From: Chrysophaeum taylorii
Lineage: Eukaryota; Sar; Pelagophyceae; Pelagomonadales; Pelagomonadaceae
Direction: 5' to 3'
Length of the DNA: 64,000 nt
Assembly: GCA_029834535.1 (NCBI GenBank)
Contig: JAQMWT010000154.1
Span: 1-64,000 of the forward strand
Shown here: positions 8,883 through 19,044 of the stretch, in pieces
Numbering within the stretch: position 1 is the stretch's first letter
How the letters are laid out: the number at the start of each line of letters is the position of its first letter
Made by a program: the position numbers and the translations under genes
Notes under the pieces: generated by a model
Databases searched by the model: none
What the model saw: only the letters and a program-made list of their open reading frames with translations
Told to the model about the DNA's origin: nothing

Positions 8883-10394
8883 GTTATCATATATTCCGAC
8901 GTGTGCGGGTGGATGGAACTAGGAACTGTTATTGCACGCGACGTCGATGTTGACGCTGCCTGGTGCATCTCGCGGTTATAAACTCCATTTAAAATTCACG
9001 CCTCGTGGTACGGGGGTGGTCCCGGCTCACTGGGAGTAGGAGGCTCTTCTGCACATCGCGCGGTCAAACAAACGAACAAACAAACAAACAACCTCGCTAC
9101 GATGTCGAAGTAGCTCTCATCATCTTCTAGATCGGCGTGTTACGGAAGGTCGGCGCGCGACGTTAACTCTACATATTCCAGCGAAACGACACAACAAAGT
9201 GGGCTGTGCGCGCCAACTTCGGACTACAACCTTGGTCGTGCGAAAACGCGTTGGGATGGTCGTATCTTCTCGGCGACGAGCGTGGCCGCACGCTTAGCGC
9301 ACGCCTTGCTGGTGGGTCGTTACCAAGCGAGCAACCGGGTTTCTCCACTACCGCAACATTCAGTCGTCAGCAAAAAAAGGTACGGTACGAATTTCTATGT
9401 TATCCCGGCGCGGATTTCGCAGCGCAACCTCCGAGGATACCGCGATGATGCTGCTACTCCTTAACATCCTGCGCGGCAGCAGCAGCAGCAGCCTATTGTT
9501 GATGTTGTGTTCGCGCTGGACTCGTGCAGCGCAATGTCCCGGACTTGGTCGGCGATGGCATGCTTTTTGAGATATTGCATCACATCCTCCAGCGAGACGT
9601 TCTTCTTGTTCATGCTGGGCCATCCCGCGATGTTGCAGTCCAGGCTCAGTTGTTCGTCGGGCCAGAAGAGCCTCGTCGCGCTGCGAGTTCTTGGTGTCCA
9701 ACGGGGGTGAAGGCTCCGGAAAGGGACCCTTGAAGCAACATTTTGGAGTCGCATCTAAACATCATGTTGCCGAGTTTGAGGAATATGTCGAGCGCCGCCG
9801 GTCGGTCTCCGCATCGCAAAGAAAATATCTACCCACCCCGGCTGGTCTGGTCTTTGAAATTTGCGTCGATACCATCACCGGTCTCGTTCGCGTTCCACAC
9901 ATTCGAAAAAAATCCAAAGTTGCGCCGCGCTCTCGCAAACACGGTTTAGTTTAGTCGCGCGAGAGCGCGTACTCGAAGCAGGTTTGGATCTGTTTTTTCG
10001 ATCGTCCGCGGGGTACTCGTGGACCCACTTGAGCTCGAACAGTTGTACGGCAGTCAGGTTCATCGCACACGCCTGGACGTAGTCGCGATGGGGGTGTTCC
10101 GTGCGTTGTCGGCAGCGTAGGGGCTGTGGTAGGTAAACCACGAAAAAGGGGTCGGTCTACCACACGTCGACGAGATGGCTTTTAATACTCACTCATGTGG
10201 TGGACCCACGGCATCGCGAAAACGTCCGCATCTCACCCGCGATGCGCACCGCCACGCGCTCGCCGGTGACCAACCAACGCTTGGGCAGCAACATTGCAGT
10301 GGTGCTACAAGAGCAGCACGACTAGCTACCGTATTCATCACTAGCCACGACCCTAACGGGGCGGGCTACCGTTGAAAGTCCACAAAGAAATATT
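8883..10394. other. Intergenic with unassigned coding-like stretches on the minus strand
   Basis: The interval holds an (ACAA)n tract near 9068-9090. Between about 9460 and 10165 the minus strand shows protein-like stretches in more than one frame, for example near 9500-9690 (MNKKNVSLEDVMQYLKKHAI) and near 10010-10110. They have no start-to-stop continuity and I could not connect them by short introns. They may be a decayed or intron-rich gene of unknown family. Confidence 0.35.
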
Positions 10395-11724
10395 ATGGTG
10401 GTGGTTGTATCACTGGTTTCTTCGTCCTTCTTGCTCTGTGGGTTTGCCGAGGCCGGGTTGTGGGTAAGGACGCCGGCGCGGCCCGCTCTTGAAGAGGTGG
10501 GTCCCCAGCGGCGCGGCGTGCGGTGCGAGGCGAACTACACGATTTACGTGTGGCAGTGGGGTGGCAACGGCCATTTCCATCCCACGTTTATGTACGCGCC
10601 GATGCGGCTGACCGTGACCAACGGCCTCGCGAGTCGAGCCGCCGAGTGCGGGTACGTCGTCCGTGAGGGCGAAGGCTACGACAGCCACGCCTACAAGCTG
10701 ATGATGGCCCGAGCGAATCCCGGCGACGTCGTCGTCTGGATCGGACTTCTCGGTTCGCCGGAATTTTTTGGCGACGCGAGGGCGCTTCACAGTCGAGGTG
10801 TGCATTGCATCTACTATCAGTCCGAGCCCAAGCACGGTCAAGTCTTTTTGCCGGCAGGCATCGACGAGTGAGTCCGGTAGCGTCGCGACTCAAAAAATCA
10901 CGGCGATTCGCAGAATCTGGGACTATTCGCACGCGCACTCGCACGGCAGCCTCATCTCCCGGGTGGTGCCTCCGGGGTTCGTTGCGATCGGCGAGTGCAT
11001 GCACCAGCCCGTTGTGCCCGTTGCGAGATTCGTGTTTCTCGGCAGCAAAAACAGGGATCGCCCGATTTGCTTGGACAGACTCGCGAACAACAGCGACGTC
11101 GGATCCAAGCTCTCGACGCTATCTGGAGTGTGGCAGCCGCAGGAATGGCGCGATCTCGCGGCTCGAACCAACCGGACTGTCTTTCTCAATTTCCACAAGT
11201 TCTGTACCCATCGGCACCTCGAAGAGCTCGCCCTCGAGACCGTCAGACTCTCGAGTCTCCTCAGCGTCGGCGCGGTCGTCGTCACGCAAACAAGCAACGA
11301 CATGGACCTCGCCTTGTTTCGAGATATGGTGTTTGTCGAGCCCGAGTTCCTAGGACGAACCTGGAACCGCGCGCTCCTGACGTTGCTCGCGAGCGAGCCG
11401 GAGCGCATGGACCGCTGGCGACGCCGGGCATACGCGCTCTTCCGTTCCAGAATGGACCCCAAGGCTATTATGCTCCGAGCAAAGGTGTGGGATGACACCG
11501 TCATCCGTAACCACAACTTTAGCTCCTCCGTGGACCCTCGTCCTCGAGTTCGAATCGACCACGTCACCCACCACCTCGACGCTTTCAAACCGCCCATCCC
11601 GATGTCCGGAGGCCACGGGACTCGCCATATGCCGCTGCCGCACCGCCCACCACCGCCGGAAGAACTCTTCCAGCACTGGTATCCGCAGGTCGACGGCCGC
11701 GGCAACCTTGTTAGTATAACCTAG
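10395..11724 (+). CDS. Signal-peptide protein, glycosyltransferase-like, two exons
   Basis: Exons 10395-10867 and 10914-11724 join across a 46-nt intron (GTGAGT...TTCGCAG, phase 2) to a 427-residue protein. Without splicing, exon 1 stops two codons into the intron; with it, the GIDE codons continue into IWDYSHAHS. A signal peptide (VVVVSLVSSSFLLCGFAEAG) opens the protein. The region around YMWQWGG-like VWQWGGNGHFHP, the GDVVVWIGLLG strand and the later RFVFLG, EELALETVRL and DMVFVEPEF elements look like a Rossmann-type GT-B fold, as in surface-glycan transferases of algae and large viruses. The catalytic family is not identified. It is convergent with the sacsin-like gene. Confidence 0.65.
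10868..10913 (+). other. 46-nt spliceosomal intron
   Basis: The canonical GTGAGT donor and TTCGCAG acceptor restore the frame from GA|A (Glu) into the downstream open frame. Confidence 0.75.
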
Positions 11725-11820
11725 GGGTGCGTGCTTATAGCTATCCACCCTAGCTAGAAGTAATCCCTAGCTACAGCTCTTGGAAGAGCCACAGGCTGCT
11801 GCTGCTGCTGCTGCTGCCAG

Positions 11821-11842
11821 GAGGGAGGGAGGGAGGGAGGGA
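11821..11842. repeat. (GGGA)n microsatellite
   Basis: A GGGA tandem tract lies between the two convergent genes, next to a short GCT run at 11793-11817. Confidence 0.8.
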
Positions 11843-11912
11843 CAAAAAATTCAATCGGTGTGATGATAGACATATGCTTTTGATACGCGAGGATGTGCAC
11901 GAGTCTCCACTG

Positions 11913-14900
11913 CTAGAAGACTTCTCGGTGGATGAGATGGCCGTAGTCTCGCTCGACGGCGGCGGGGTCGAAGCCTCGCGCGACGAGAAGCTGGATAAAG
12001 AGGAGGGCGAAGTGACAGCGGTACTCCGTCTGGAAAAAGTCATGTCTGGTGCCATGGACGACGTCGAAAAAGTGCGCGAGCTTGTGTACGAACAAGCCCC
12101 AAAAGTAGCAATAAGTGAAGGCGTCTCTGCGCGCGTCGGCGAGGGAAAGCTTGCGCTTGTGTTCGTCGACGGGCGCGAGGTTGAAGAAGAGCTTCTGGCG
12201 CACAAAGCGGCTGACGACGCCGCGCTGAAAAAACAACGCGACTTTCGCGGCGTCGTAGCCGAAGACGCTCGCGACATCGTCGAGGATCCCGCAGCACTCT
12301 TTCACGAGGCGCTGACGACCGTGAGTCGCTTCGTCGTAGAGTTCGTGGAGCGTAAGACGATGGTGGAAGAAAATGATGTCCTCGGGTTTGCCGGGGGCGC
12401 GAGCGAAATTTCCCGCGCGCACGAGGTCGAACCCGGGGCTCCGCCGCTCGCGCTGCACAACGCTCGAAGGAGCTGTCGCGCCGCCAGCACCCGTAGACGA
12501 CGACGACGGCAAGTACTTGACGTCGTCGATCCCGGCGGGTTCGGCTTCGATTTGGGCCGTAGCCTCGCGTTCGCGAATTGCCAACCGCGCCGCGCGTTCG
12601 GTCGCGTCGTCGAACCATGGCTGCGGCGCCTGCTTCCTCGCGACGCGGCGCAGGCTCGTCCTGGGCACGCGCACCGTGTCGGCCAAGTCCGGCGACACCG
12701 CGAGCACGACGACGTCGTCCGCGGCGCGTTGTTTTTCCACCACCCGCGCGCGCGACGTCTCGAAGACGACGAGGTCGCCGACGGAAAAGTCCTCCCCCTC
12801 GAGTATTTCGACGAGCTCTTCGTCGTCGCCTAGCACCACGGGCGTCCCGACTCGCATGTCGAGATCGTCGCCGAGCGGCACTTCGTAGGCGTCGAGCACG
12901 TGCGCCATTTCCTCGGCGTCGTCGACGCTCAAGAGCTCGCCGACGAGCGCTCGGTCGCCGACCGCGCGGTCGAGGTACCGGTCTATCGCTATCGCCAAAG
13001 CCGCTTTCCAGCGCCGCCGCCAGCCGGGCCGCTGATCGGCAGCGAGGATGTAAATTTTGACGACGCCGTCTTCGTCCGCGACGAGAGACAGCGATCCGAG
13101 CTCGGAGCCCGTGCAGTCGACGTCGCGGTACGCGAATCGCGACCGTAGAGCCCGCGCCGGAATCAGCTCGGCGGCGCGGAGGCGGCGCACGCGCTTCGCG
13201 AAGACCGACGTGGTCGTATCTCGCTGAGCGGCGCGGCGCAGCGAGGCCGCGAACGCGGGCGACCGCAAGTTGGCTTCCCAGGTCGCCAGGAGTCGCCGCG
13301 ACTCGGGGTCGGGCGGCGTCGCCCGTTCGAGGCCGGCGGGCACCTCGACGATGCGTTGCGACAGTGGCTGCGAGCCCAGCGCCTCTGCGACCTTTCGCTC
13401 GAGGTCAGGATGCACCAGGGGGAGCTTGGCCTTGTCGACGCGGCCCTCGAGCCACGGCGCGTCGTCGTACAGCGTGTCCTCGGCGCGACGCAACGCGCGC
13501 GACGCGTCCGGGATGAAGAGCTCGCCATCGTCGCACTGATACAGCTTGTGGGCGAGCCTTGCCAGTTTGAGCACCGCCGTCGTCATCATCTCGTCGTCCT
13601 CCTCCTCCTCCTCCCCTGTGGTGGAAATGGGCTGCGCGCACCCACCGGCCCATTTCTTGATCTGCTCGAGCGTCGGCTTGCCGGACCTGCACCCGAGTCC
13701 GCCGACGAGCGACGGGTACCGTTTTACCGCCGCGACAAAGTCGTCATGGGTGCGCTCCTCGGCACCGTACGAAAACGGGGGCGCGTCCTCTTCGCCACTA
13801 AGGCCGACGAACACCTGGCTCGGGCGCACGAACTTGATTTTTGTTGTTGTTTTTCGGCGCCGTAGCAGAACCACCGGCGAGTCGCGAATGAGATCATCGG
13901 ATAGCGAGACATCACCGCCGCGTGTTGTCGTCGTGAGGAAGCCGAGACTCTCGTAACAGAAGCCGATCTGGTTGGCCAGCGGGAGCCATTTGGCGCGGTG
14001 GAGACCGTCCTCGTCGTCGTCGTCGTCGAGATCTCGAAAGTCGACGTCGTCGAGGTCGGCCAACGCATCTTTGTGGCGCACGAGGTATAGGAGGTGACGG
14101 GCGACGGCGTGGAGCGGCGCGCCCGGGAAGGCCCCCAGCGCCCTGACGACGGCGATGCGCGGTGTTATGCCGGCCGAGGCCACGACCACCAGCTGCGACC
14201 ACGACGAGTAGTGTTCGCGCCGCGCGCCGTAAACGGGCAGCACGTTTCCGGAAAACGGCACGAGGCGCGGTTGCTTGCTGCCGGAGGAAGACGTCGTTCT
14301 CCCAGCGGCACCAACAAGGCCGCGCGGAAGCTCGTATCGAGATTCAGCGATGCGCAATTTCCCGATTTCCGCGAGCCACTCGAGGTCGTCGTCGTCGTCA
14401 TCCCGCGGTTGTTGTTGCGCGTAGCGGAAGAGCGTCTCCACGACGAGCCGTGCTTTCAAAGGTGCCAGCTCGGCGCGGCGCGCGGCCTCAAGGAGTTGGT
14501 CGCGGCTCACGCCAGAGCGCATGCCGATTCGCAGGAGGAATGGCCGCCAGTCGTCGAGCGGCAGCTCGGGCGGCACCAGGCGGCCGGGCCAAAAAGTGGC
14601 GTGAAGGGGCTCGGCGGGGTCGAGGGCGTCTTTGATTGAGAAGGAGGAGGTGGTGCCCCAGAGCAGGGGCCGCGTGCCGAGCCACTCGCCAAACGTCAGT
14701 CCCTGCTCGCGCAGCAGCGCGCAAGACTCGCTGTTTGCGACCTCGAGGTCGCGCCTGAGGCGTCGAAAAATCTCGACGCGGTCGGCGACGTCGAGTTTAA
14801 TATGCCAGCGTTCGAGGTCGTCGAGCCTCGACAGCCAAAAGGCGCAGACTGCGCTCTCGCGGGCGCCGAGCTTCTCGTAGAGGGTACGACGAGAGCCTCG

Positions 14901-17327
14901 CGGCGCTCGGAGCAGCCGCTCGCTCGACGAGGCCGGAAGCAGGGGTAGGTCGTCGAGCCGGGGGTTCGCGTAGAATCGGTCCTCGGACATCGGCCCGCGC
15001 GAACCATCGACGTACGGAAAGATTGGTAGGTTAGAGAGGCGCGTCGCGAACTCCTCGGAGAAGAACCGGCCGTCGACGTCGCGCGAGACGACGTCGAGGA
15101 TCGCGTCGCGGCCCGCGGCTCCGACGAAGGCCCACGACTCTTCGGGAAGCGGGGCGAGGCGGGCGATGGCGTCGACGACGCCCCGGCAGGATAGGCTCGC
15201 GGTCGCGTCGGCCAGCGGCGCCCACGAGTCGAGGGCCTCCCTGTCGGCGACCAAGACGCCGAGACCACCGAGCGCCGCAATCGCCAGATCTTCTTCTGCT
15301 TGGTTGTCGACCGCGCCGTCTTTCGGAAGGAGGACGAGAGCGAGGCGGTCGAGTCGCGCGAGCTCGCGTCCCGCGCACGGCACGAGCGGCCACTCGCCGA
15401 GCGAGTCGTCGCGTCGAGCGACCTTCCAGAAGCGGCGCACGAACTCCCAGCTCGCATCGTTGGCTGGATCAACAACAACCGAGCTCCTGCCGCGCCAGTC
15501 TTTGGGCAAGTTTGCTTCAACCGCGTCCAAAGGGCTAAGAACGCGGCATCGATCGGCGAGGATCTGGCTGCACCGCTCGTCGGCGAGTGGTCCGGGAAAG
15601 AGGTCGACCAGAGCAGGGTCGCCTCGCAACAGTAGCTCGGGAGATAGGTCGACGACGCCATTGCGCGTCGCGACGACTGGAAGGCCGAAGATGTCGTCTT
15701 CCTCGAGGAGATACGGGAGGAGAGCGTGGCACCACTCGCGCCATCTACCTCGGCGCAAGAATGGTCGGACGTCGTTGTCGCGCAACCATCGCGCCGCGCT
15801 GCGTGGCGAGAGCGCCCTCTCCTCTAAACCGCATTCCTTGAGGCATGGCGCCAAGCAGTGCTCGAAGTACTTGGGCGAACGCACCAACGCGCAGCCCGCG
15901 GCCGCGAGGAACTCGGCGACGATATCGTCGTCGTCGTCGTCGTCGCGGACAATAAAGAGCGCATCGCGCGCACCAACGCGCTGCGGCTGCCCCCCGGCGA
16001 GCGAGCTGAAAACAGCCGCGTTCGAGTGCACGAGGTTTCGATATAGAGCGCGAGCGACCTGCGCCCCGAAGTGCGCGCAATCGTCGTCCGACAACATCGC
16101 GGGTAGCGGAACCCGGTCGTCGACGATCAGCGCGCGCGCGTACGCGAGCGCCGCAACGCGACTCATGACGTTCTTGTTCCAGTCAGCTCTTACAGCATCC
16201 TCCGCTTGGCGCTTCTTCTTCTTCTTGTTGGGACCGGCGACGTCGACGCGCAGCGCGTTCCGGTCTCGCGCGAGCTCGAAGCGGCCGTCGACGTGGACTG
16301 GCAAGCCGGCGGCAATAGGAGTCGGGAGCGTCGCGTAGACGAGGCCGACAAGTGCCTCGTCGAAGAGGGGCGCGGCCACGGCGGCGTATGGCATCATTAT
16401 GCCCGTGGTGGCCTCTTGCCGCGACCCAAACGCCGTGCTAATCAGCCACTCCTCGGCGTCGTCGTCGAGCACGACGCGATAGTGGTTCGTCTTATCGTAG
16501 AGATGCCCGACGGCAGTCTCGTACGGCATACCAAGGAGCTTGTCCCAAAATACGTTTGATCCCTCCGCGACTCTCGCGGACGCCGTTGCAACGAGGTTGA
16601 GCCTCGCCTCTTCTTTGCGGTACACGGAGACTTTTCGAACCGACCTCAAGAACAAGAGCCGCCGATTGAGGTGGTCGAGGAACGGCTCGACGACCTCGCT
16701 CCAGCACTCTTCCACGCTCATCGCACGCTTCTTGATCTTGGACGAGAATGTCCCGTCGCGCAGCGGGAGCCTGAAAAAGGTACCTCGCCCAAAAACCGCG
16801 AACGGCGCGAGCTGGTCGGCAATCGCGTCGCTCGGCTCGAACATCGCGCCCGTCCCGATACCGTGCGCGGCGTGCGGGTCGAAGATCACGAGCTTGTCGC
16901 CCGTCAAGAAGCTCGGCACGTCGGTGAGGTGATAGACCGAGTTGAATCCGAGGCCAAACTGGCCAGTCTTGGTCGGGTCGCCGCGCTTTTTCCCGTCTCC
17001 CACCAGTTGGATCGAATCCAGGTCTGTCGCCGTGAACTCGGCGTCGTCCCAGAAGCACAGCGCGGGCCCTTGCCACCGCGCCAGCTCGCGCGTCGCGACC
17101 GTCGACCTCCCGTACGACGTCTCGTCCAGCACGACGCGAACCTCCGTCGCCTTGGCGTCGTCAGCGTTTTGGAGCTGTTCGTTGAGTACCTGGGCCTGCC
17201 CATAGTCCCGCAGCACGTTCCGGAGCGTCGTCGTCAACGGCGACACTTGCCCGAAGCTCTTTATCGGCTGCTGCTGCATCGTGCTGTGAAATTCCGGTGT
17301 TGGCACCCCTTCGGGCGCCAATAACAC
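11913..17327 (-). CDS. Sacsin-like protein: N-terminal Hsp90-type ATPase (sacsin repeat) and C-terminal degenerate zincin-like domain
   Basis: The frame has 1804 residues without an intron; Met17 at 17279 is an equally good start. Residues about 20-260 match the sacsin repeat region, with NEQLQNADDAKATEV (GHKL N-box), GPALCFWDDAEFT, TKTGQFGLGFNSVYHLTDVP and FDPHAAHGIG. In sacsin this is an Hsp90-like ATP-binding chaperone module. Unlike animal sacsin it is present once and there is no UBL, J or HEPN domain. A long alpha-helical middle follows. The C-terminus (about 1630-1804) resembles the metallopeptidase-like end of fungal and amoebal sacsin relatives, but the HExxH position reads HKLAH (12072-12086), so the catalytic Glu is Lys. 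The next gene upstream on the same strand has a related C-terminus. A chaperone or scaffold role is inferred. Confidence 0.85.
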   Translation of the reverse strand: MLLAPEGVPTPEFHSTMQQQPIKSFGQVSPLTTTLRNVLRDYGQAQVLNEQLQNADDAKATEVRVVLDETSYGRSTVATRELARWQGPALCFWDDAEFTATDLDSIQLVGDGKKRGDPTKTGQFGLGFNSVYHLTDVPSFLTGDKLVIFDPHAAHGIGTGAMFEPSDAIADQLAPFAVFGRGTFFRLPLRDGTFSSKIKKRAMSVEECWSEVVEPFLDHLNRRLLFLRSVRKVSVYRKEEARLNLVATASARVAEGSNVFWDKLLGMPYETAVGHLYDKTNHYRVVLDDDAEEWLISTAFGSRQEATTGIMMPYAAVAAPLFDEALVGLVYATLPTPIAAGLPVHVDGRFELARDRNALRVDVAGPNKKKKKRQAEDAVRADWNKNVMSRVAALAYARALIVDDRVPLPAMLSDDDCAHFGAQVARALYRNLVHSNAAVFSSLAGGQPQRVGARDALFIVRDDDDDDDIVAEFLAAAGCALVRSPKYFEHCLAPCLKECGLEERALSPRSAARWLRDNDVRPFLRRGRWREWCHALLPYLLEEDDIFGLPVVATRNGVVDLSPELLLRGDPALVDLFPGPLADERCSQILADRCRVLSPLDAVEANLPKDWRGRSSVVVDPANDASWEFVRRFWKVARRDDSLGEWPLVPCAGRELARLDRLALVLLPKDGAVDNQAEEDLAIAALGGLGVLVADREALDSWAPLADATASLSCRGVVDAIARLAPLPEESWAFVGAAGRDAILDVVSRDVDGRFFSEEFATRLSNLPIFPYVDGSRGPMSEDRFYANPRLDDLPLLPASSSERLLRAPRGSRRTLYEKLGARESAVCAFWLSRLDDLERWHIKLDVADRVEIFRRLRRDLEVANSESCALLREQGLTFGEWLGTRPLLWGTTSSFSIKDALDPAEPLHATFWPGRLVPPELPLDDWRPFLLRIGMRSGVSRDQLLEAARRAELAPLKARLVVETLFRYAQQQPRDDDDDDLEWLAEIGKLRIAESRYELPRGLVGAAGRTTSSSGSKQPRLVPFSGNVLPVYGARREHYSSWSQLVVVASAGITPRIAVVRALGAFPGAPLHAVARHLLYLVRHKDALADLDDVDFRDLDDDDDEDGLHRAKWLPLANQIGFCYESLGFLTTTTRGGDVSLSDDLIRDSPVVLLRRRKTTTKIKFVRPSQVFVGLSGEEDAPPFSYGAEERTHDDFVAAVKRYPSLVGGLGCRSGKPTLEQIKKWAGGCAQPISTTGEEEEEDDEMMTTAVLKLARLAHKLYQCDDGELFIPDASRALRRAEDTLYDDAPWLEGRVDKAKLPLVHPDLERKVAEALGSQPLSQRIVEVPAGLERATPPDPESRRLLATWEANLRSPAFAASLRRAAQRDTTTSVFAKRVRRLRAAELIPARALRSRFAYRDVDCTGSELGSLSLVADEDGVVKIYILAADQRPGWRRRWKAALAIAIDRYLDRAVGDRALVGELLSVDDAEEMAHVLDAYEVPLGDDLDMRVGTPVVLGDDEELVEILEGEDFSVGDLVVFETSRARVVEKQRAADDVVVLAVSPDLADTVRVPRTSLRRVARKQAPQPWFDDATERAARLAIREREATAQIEAEPAGIDDVKYLPSSSSTGAGGATAPSSVVQRERRSPGFDLVRAGNFARAPGKPEDIIFFHHRLTLHELYDEATHGRQRLVKECCGILDDVASVFGYDAAKVALFFQRGVVSRFVRQKLFFNLAPVDEHKRKLSLADARRDAFTYCYFWGLFVHKLAHFFDVVHGTRHDFFQTEYRCHFALLFIQLLVARGFDPAAVERDYGHLIHREVF

Positions 17328-17471
17328 GGTGGGCGTGTCGGAGAGCCTTCGGAGCAGGGACCACAGGTCGGGGATGCAAAGGGTAACTTTTTATTAAAAG
17401 TCGAGACTGCTAATCAGAGGGGGGGGTTCTGGAGTTTCACGCCTCATAGTCCGAGCGTCATGCTTAAAATC
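17328..17471. other. Short spacer between the tandem sacsin-locus genes
   Basis: This 144-bp spacer must hold the sacsin-gene promoter and the 3' end of the zinc-finger gene. It contains a copy of the GTCGA-ACTGCT...GGGGGG motif (about 17400-17426) seen elsewhere in the window. Confidence 0.35.
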
Positions 17472-18818
17472 TCAAGTCGGGCAGAGGAGGTCGCTATCAT
17501 CGATCGGCCGGAGCGGTTCGAGACCGAGCGGGAGTGCGACGTGGTGGCCGCCATCGTTCGGCTGAGCCCAGATATCGAAGCCCGGAGCTTCGCCCGCGAG
17601 GTCGAAAAGGCGGTCAGCGAGGCGCGCGCGGACTTGGGTGTCGAAGAGGCCGGGATGTTTGAGGGCGGTCGCGAGGCGATGCGTCCAGTAAGGCAGAATC
17701 TCCGGCCACGCGCTGGGCTCGAGACCGATGGGGAGGCCGTCGCGGAGGCGGCAAGCGACTCGCGCCTGTTGGAACGGGAGGACGTTGACGTACAGCTTGC
17801 CATCGGTAGGGTCCAAGGCACAGACGAAGTCGTTCGCGCGGACCGAGGGGAGGTAGTAGAGCTCGAGGTCGGGGCGCACGGCGAGGAGTGCGGCCGCCTC
17901 GTGCAGGACGTCCTTGAAGACGCGGGCGTAGGCCTCGACCAGGTCTCGTCGCTCGACGGCGCAGCCGATGGCGACCAGCGACCCTTTCGACGACGGCGGG
18001 AGCCGGTCTTTCGCCTTCTCGACGGCGGCTTTCCGGTCGGCGACGACGTCGACGATGCGAGTCTTGACGGATTCGACGTAGTGGTCCATCTCGCGTACGC
18101 GCTCGCCGCCTACCTTGCTCATATTCCTGAGCTTGGCGCCCACGGCGGCGACCTCGACGGCCAAGGGCGCGTCGGCCCGAGACTCTTCGACAGGCACGAT
18201 ATCGATCGCGACGTCGGCCGAGGCCGGCGAGGCTCGCCGGCCGAACAAGGTGCCCTGGTCGTCGATCGGCGAGTTGTCGTAGACGGGCCCGGCCGTCGTA
18301 GGCGCGTTTACGCGCCGGCCGCCGCCGTCTCTGCTTTGACGCCCCCCTCGTCTCCGGTCTGGGGCGTCCGCTTCGGCGCCGTCTCTGCTTTGACGCCCTC
18401 CTCGTCTCGGTTCTGGGGCGTCCGCTTCGCCGCCCGCGCGGCCGGCATTGGCCAGATTCTCCACGAACGAGGTTTCCGCGCCGCCGACCTCGCCGCTCGC
18501 GCTCACGACGGGAAACGCCGTCGCGAGTCGCTGGCGCGCGAGAGCGCTCGGCTCGGAGAGCCGCGACTCGAAAAGCGCCCCGTCGGAGGTCACCCGCACC
18601 TCCACGACGCACTCGTCCCCGCCCTCGCCCGTTAGGAACTCAGACACTTCGCGCGGGGGTTCGTAGGGGGGTGGGGGCGCCGCCACCGGGTGCGCCACAA
18701 CTACTCGCGGCCCATCGCACGCCGCACAACGCATTCCCGTGTTCTCGAGAGTGCACCGCGGGCATACCCAAGAAGACGACTCCTCGACCGTGCTCCGAAG
18801 CTTGACGAATCGAGCCAT
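17472..18818 (-). CDS. RanBP2-type zinc-finger protein with a C-terminal domain related to the sacsin-like neighbour
   Basis: The protein has 448 residues. Residues 17-38 form a RanBP2-type zinc finger (WVCPRC...N...CAAC; W-x-C-x2-C-x3-N-x6-C-x2-C), a fold that binds ubiquitin or RNA. A disordered Arg/Asp-rich linker follows and includes a tandem 51-bp (17-residue) duplication. The last about 170 residues are globular. The segments KLYVNVLPF and YWTHRLATALKHPG line up with KLFFNLAPV and LFVHKLAHFFDVVHG of the adjacent sacsin-like protein, at similar spacing. The HExxH position reads HRLAT (17667-17681), so a peptidase activity is not expected. The zinc finger might bring a ubiquitin or RNA ligand to a sacsin-like complex; that is inference. 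Confidence 0.65.
   Translation of the reverse strand: MARFVKLRSTVEESSSWVCPRCTLENTGMRCAACDGPRVVVAHPVAAPPPPYEPPREVSEFLTGEGGDECVVEVRVTSDGALFESRLSEPSALARQRLATAFPVVSASGEVGGAETSFVENLANAGRAGGEADAPEPRRGGRQSRDGAEADAPDRRRGGRQSRDGGGRRVNAPTTAGPVYDNSPIDDQGTLFGRRASPASADVAIDIVPVEESRADAPLAVEVAAVGAKLRNMSKVGGERVREMDHYVESVKTRIVDVVADRKAAVEKAKDRLPPSSKGSLVAIGCAVERRDLVEAYARVFKDVLHEAAALLAVRPDLELYYLPSVRANDFVCALDPTDGKLYVNVLPFQQARVACRLRDGLPIGLEPSAWPEILPYWTHRLATALKHPGLFDTQVRARLADRLFDLAGEAPGFDIWAQPNDGGHHVALPLGLEPLRPIDDSDLLCPT
18325..18427. repeat. Tandem 51-bp duplication inside the zinc-finger gene
   Basis: Two nearly identical 51-bp units encode GRQSRDGAEADAP-like repeats in the linker. The 17-codon length keeps the frame. 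Confidence 0.7.
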
Positions 18819-19044
18819 TTGATGTCATCCCAAACCCTTCTGCAACTCGTGGATAAGGTTTTTCGGGGCTCGCGCTCTATAGGTAGGAAGGAGATTGTGA
18901 ACTCGGCGTTCGACGCGGGGGGGTGGCGGGGTCAGCATCTATCTCTTGGCATTGGAAGGAAAGTAGGCATGCTACCTTGTTTCCTAAGCCGGGGAGATTC
19001 GAAGGCGACAGCGATGGCTGGAAGCAGGGTGCATCCTTATTGGT

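Noticed and set aside
9206-9448. 80-codon + frame in the 8.9-10.4 kb gap
   Set aside because: It has no domain and no support, and overlapping frames are equally open.
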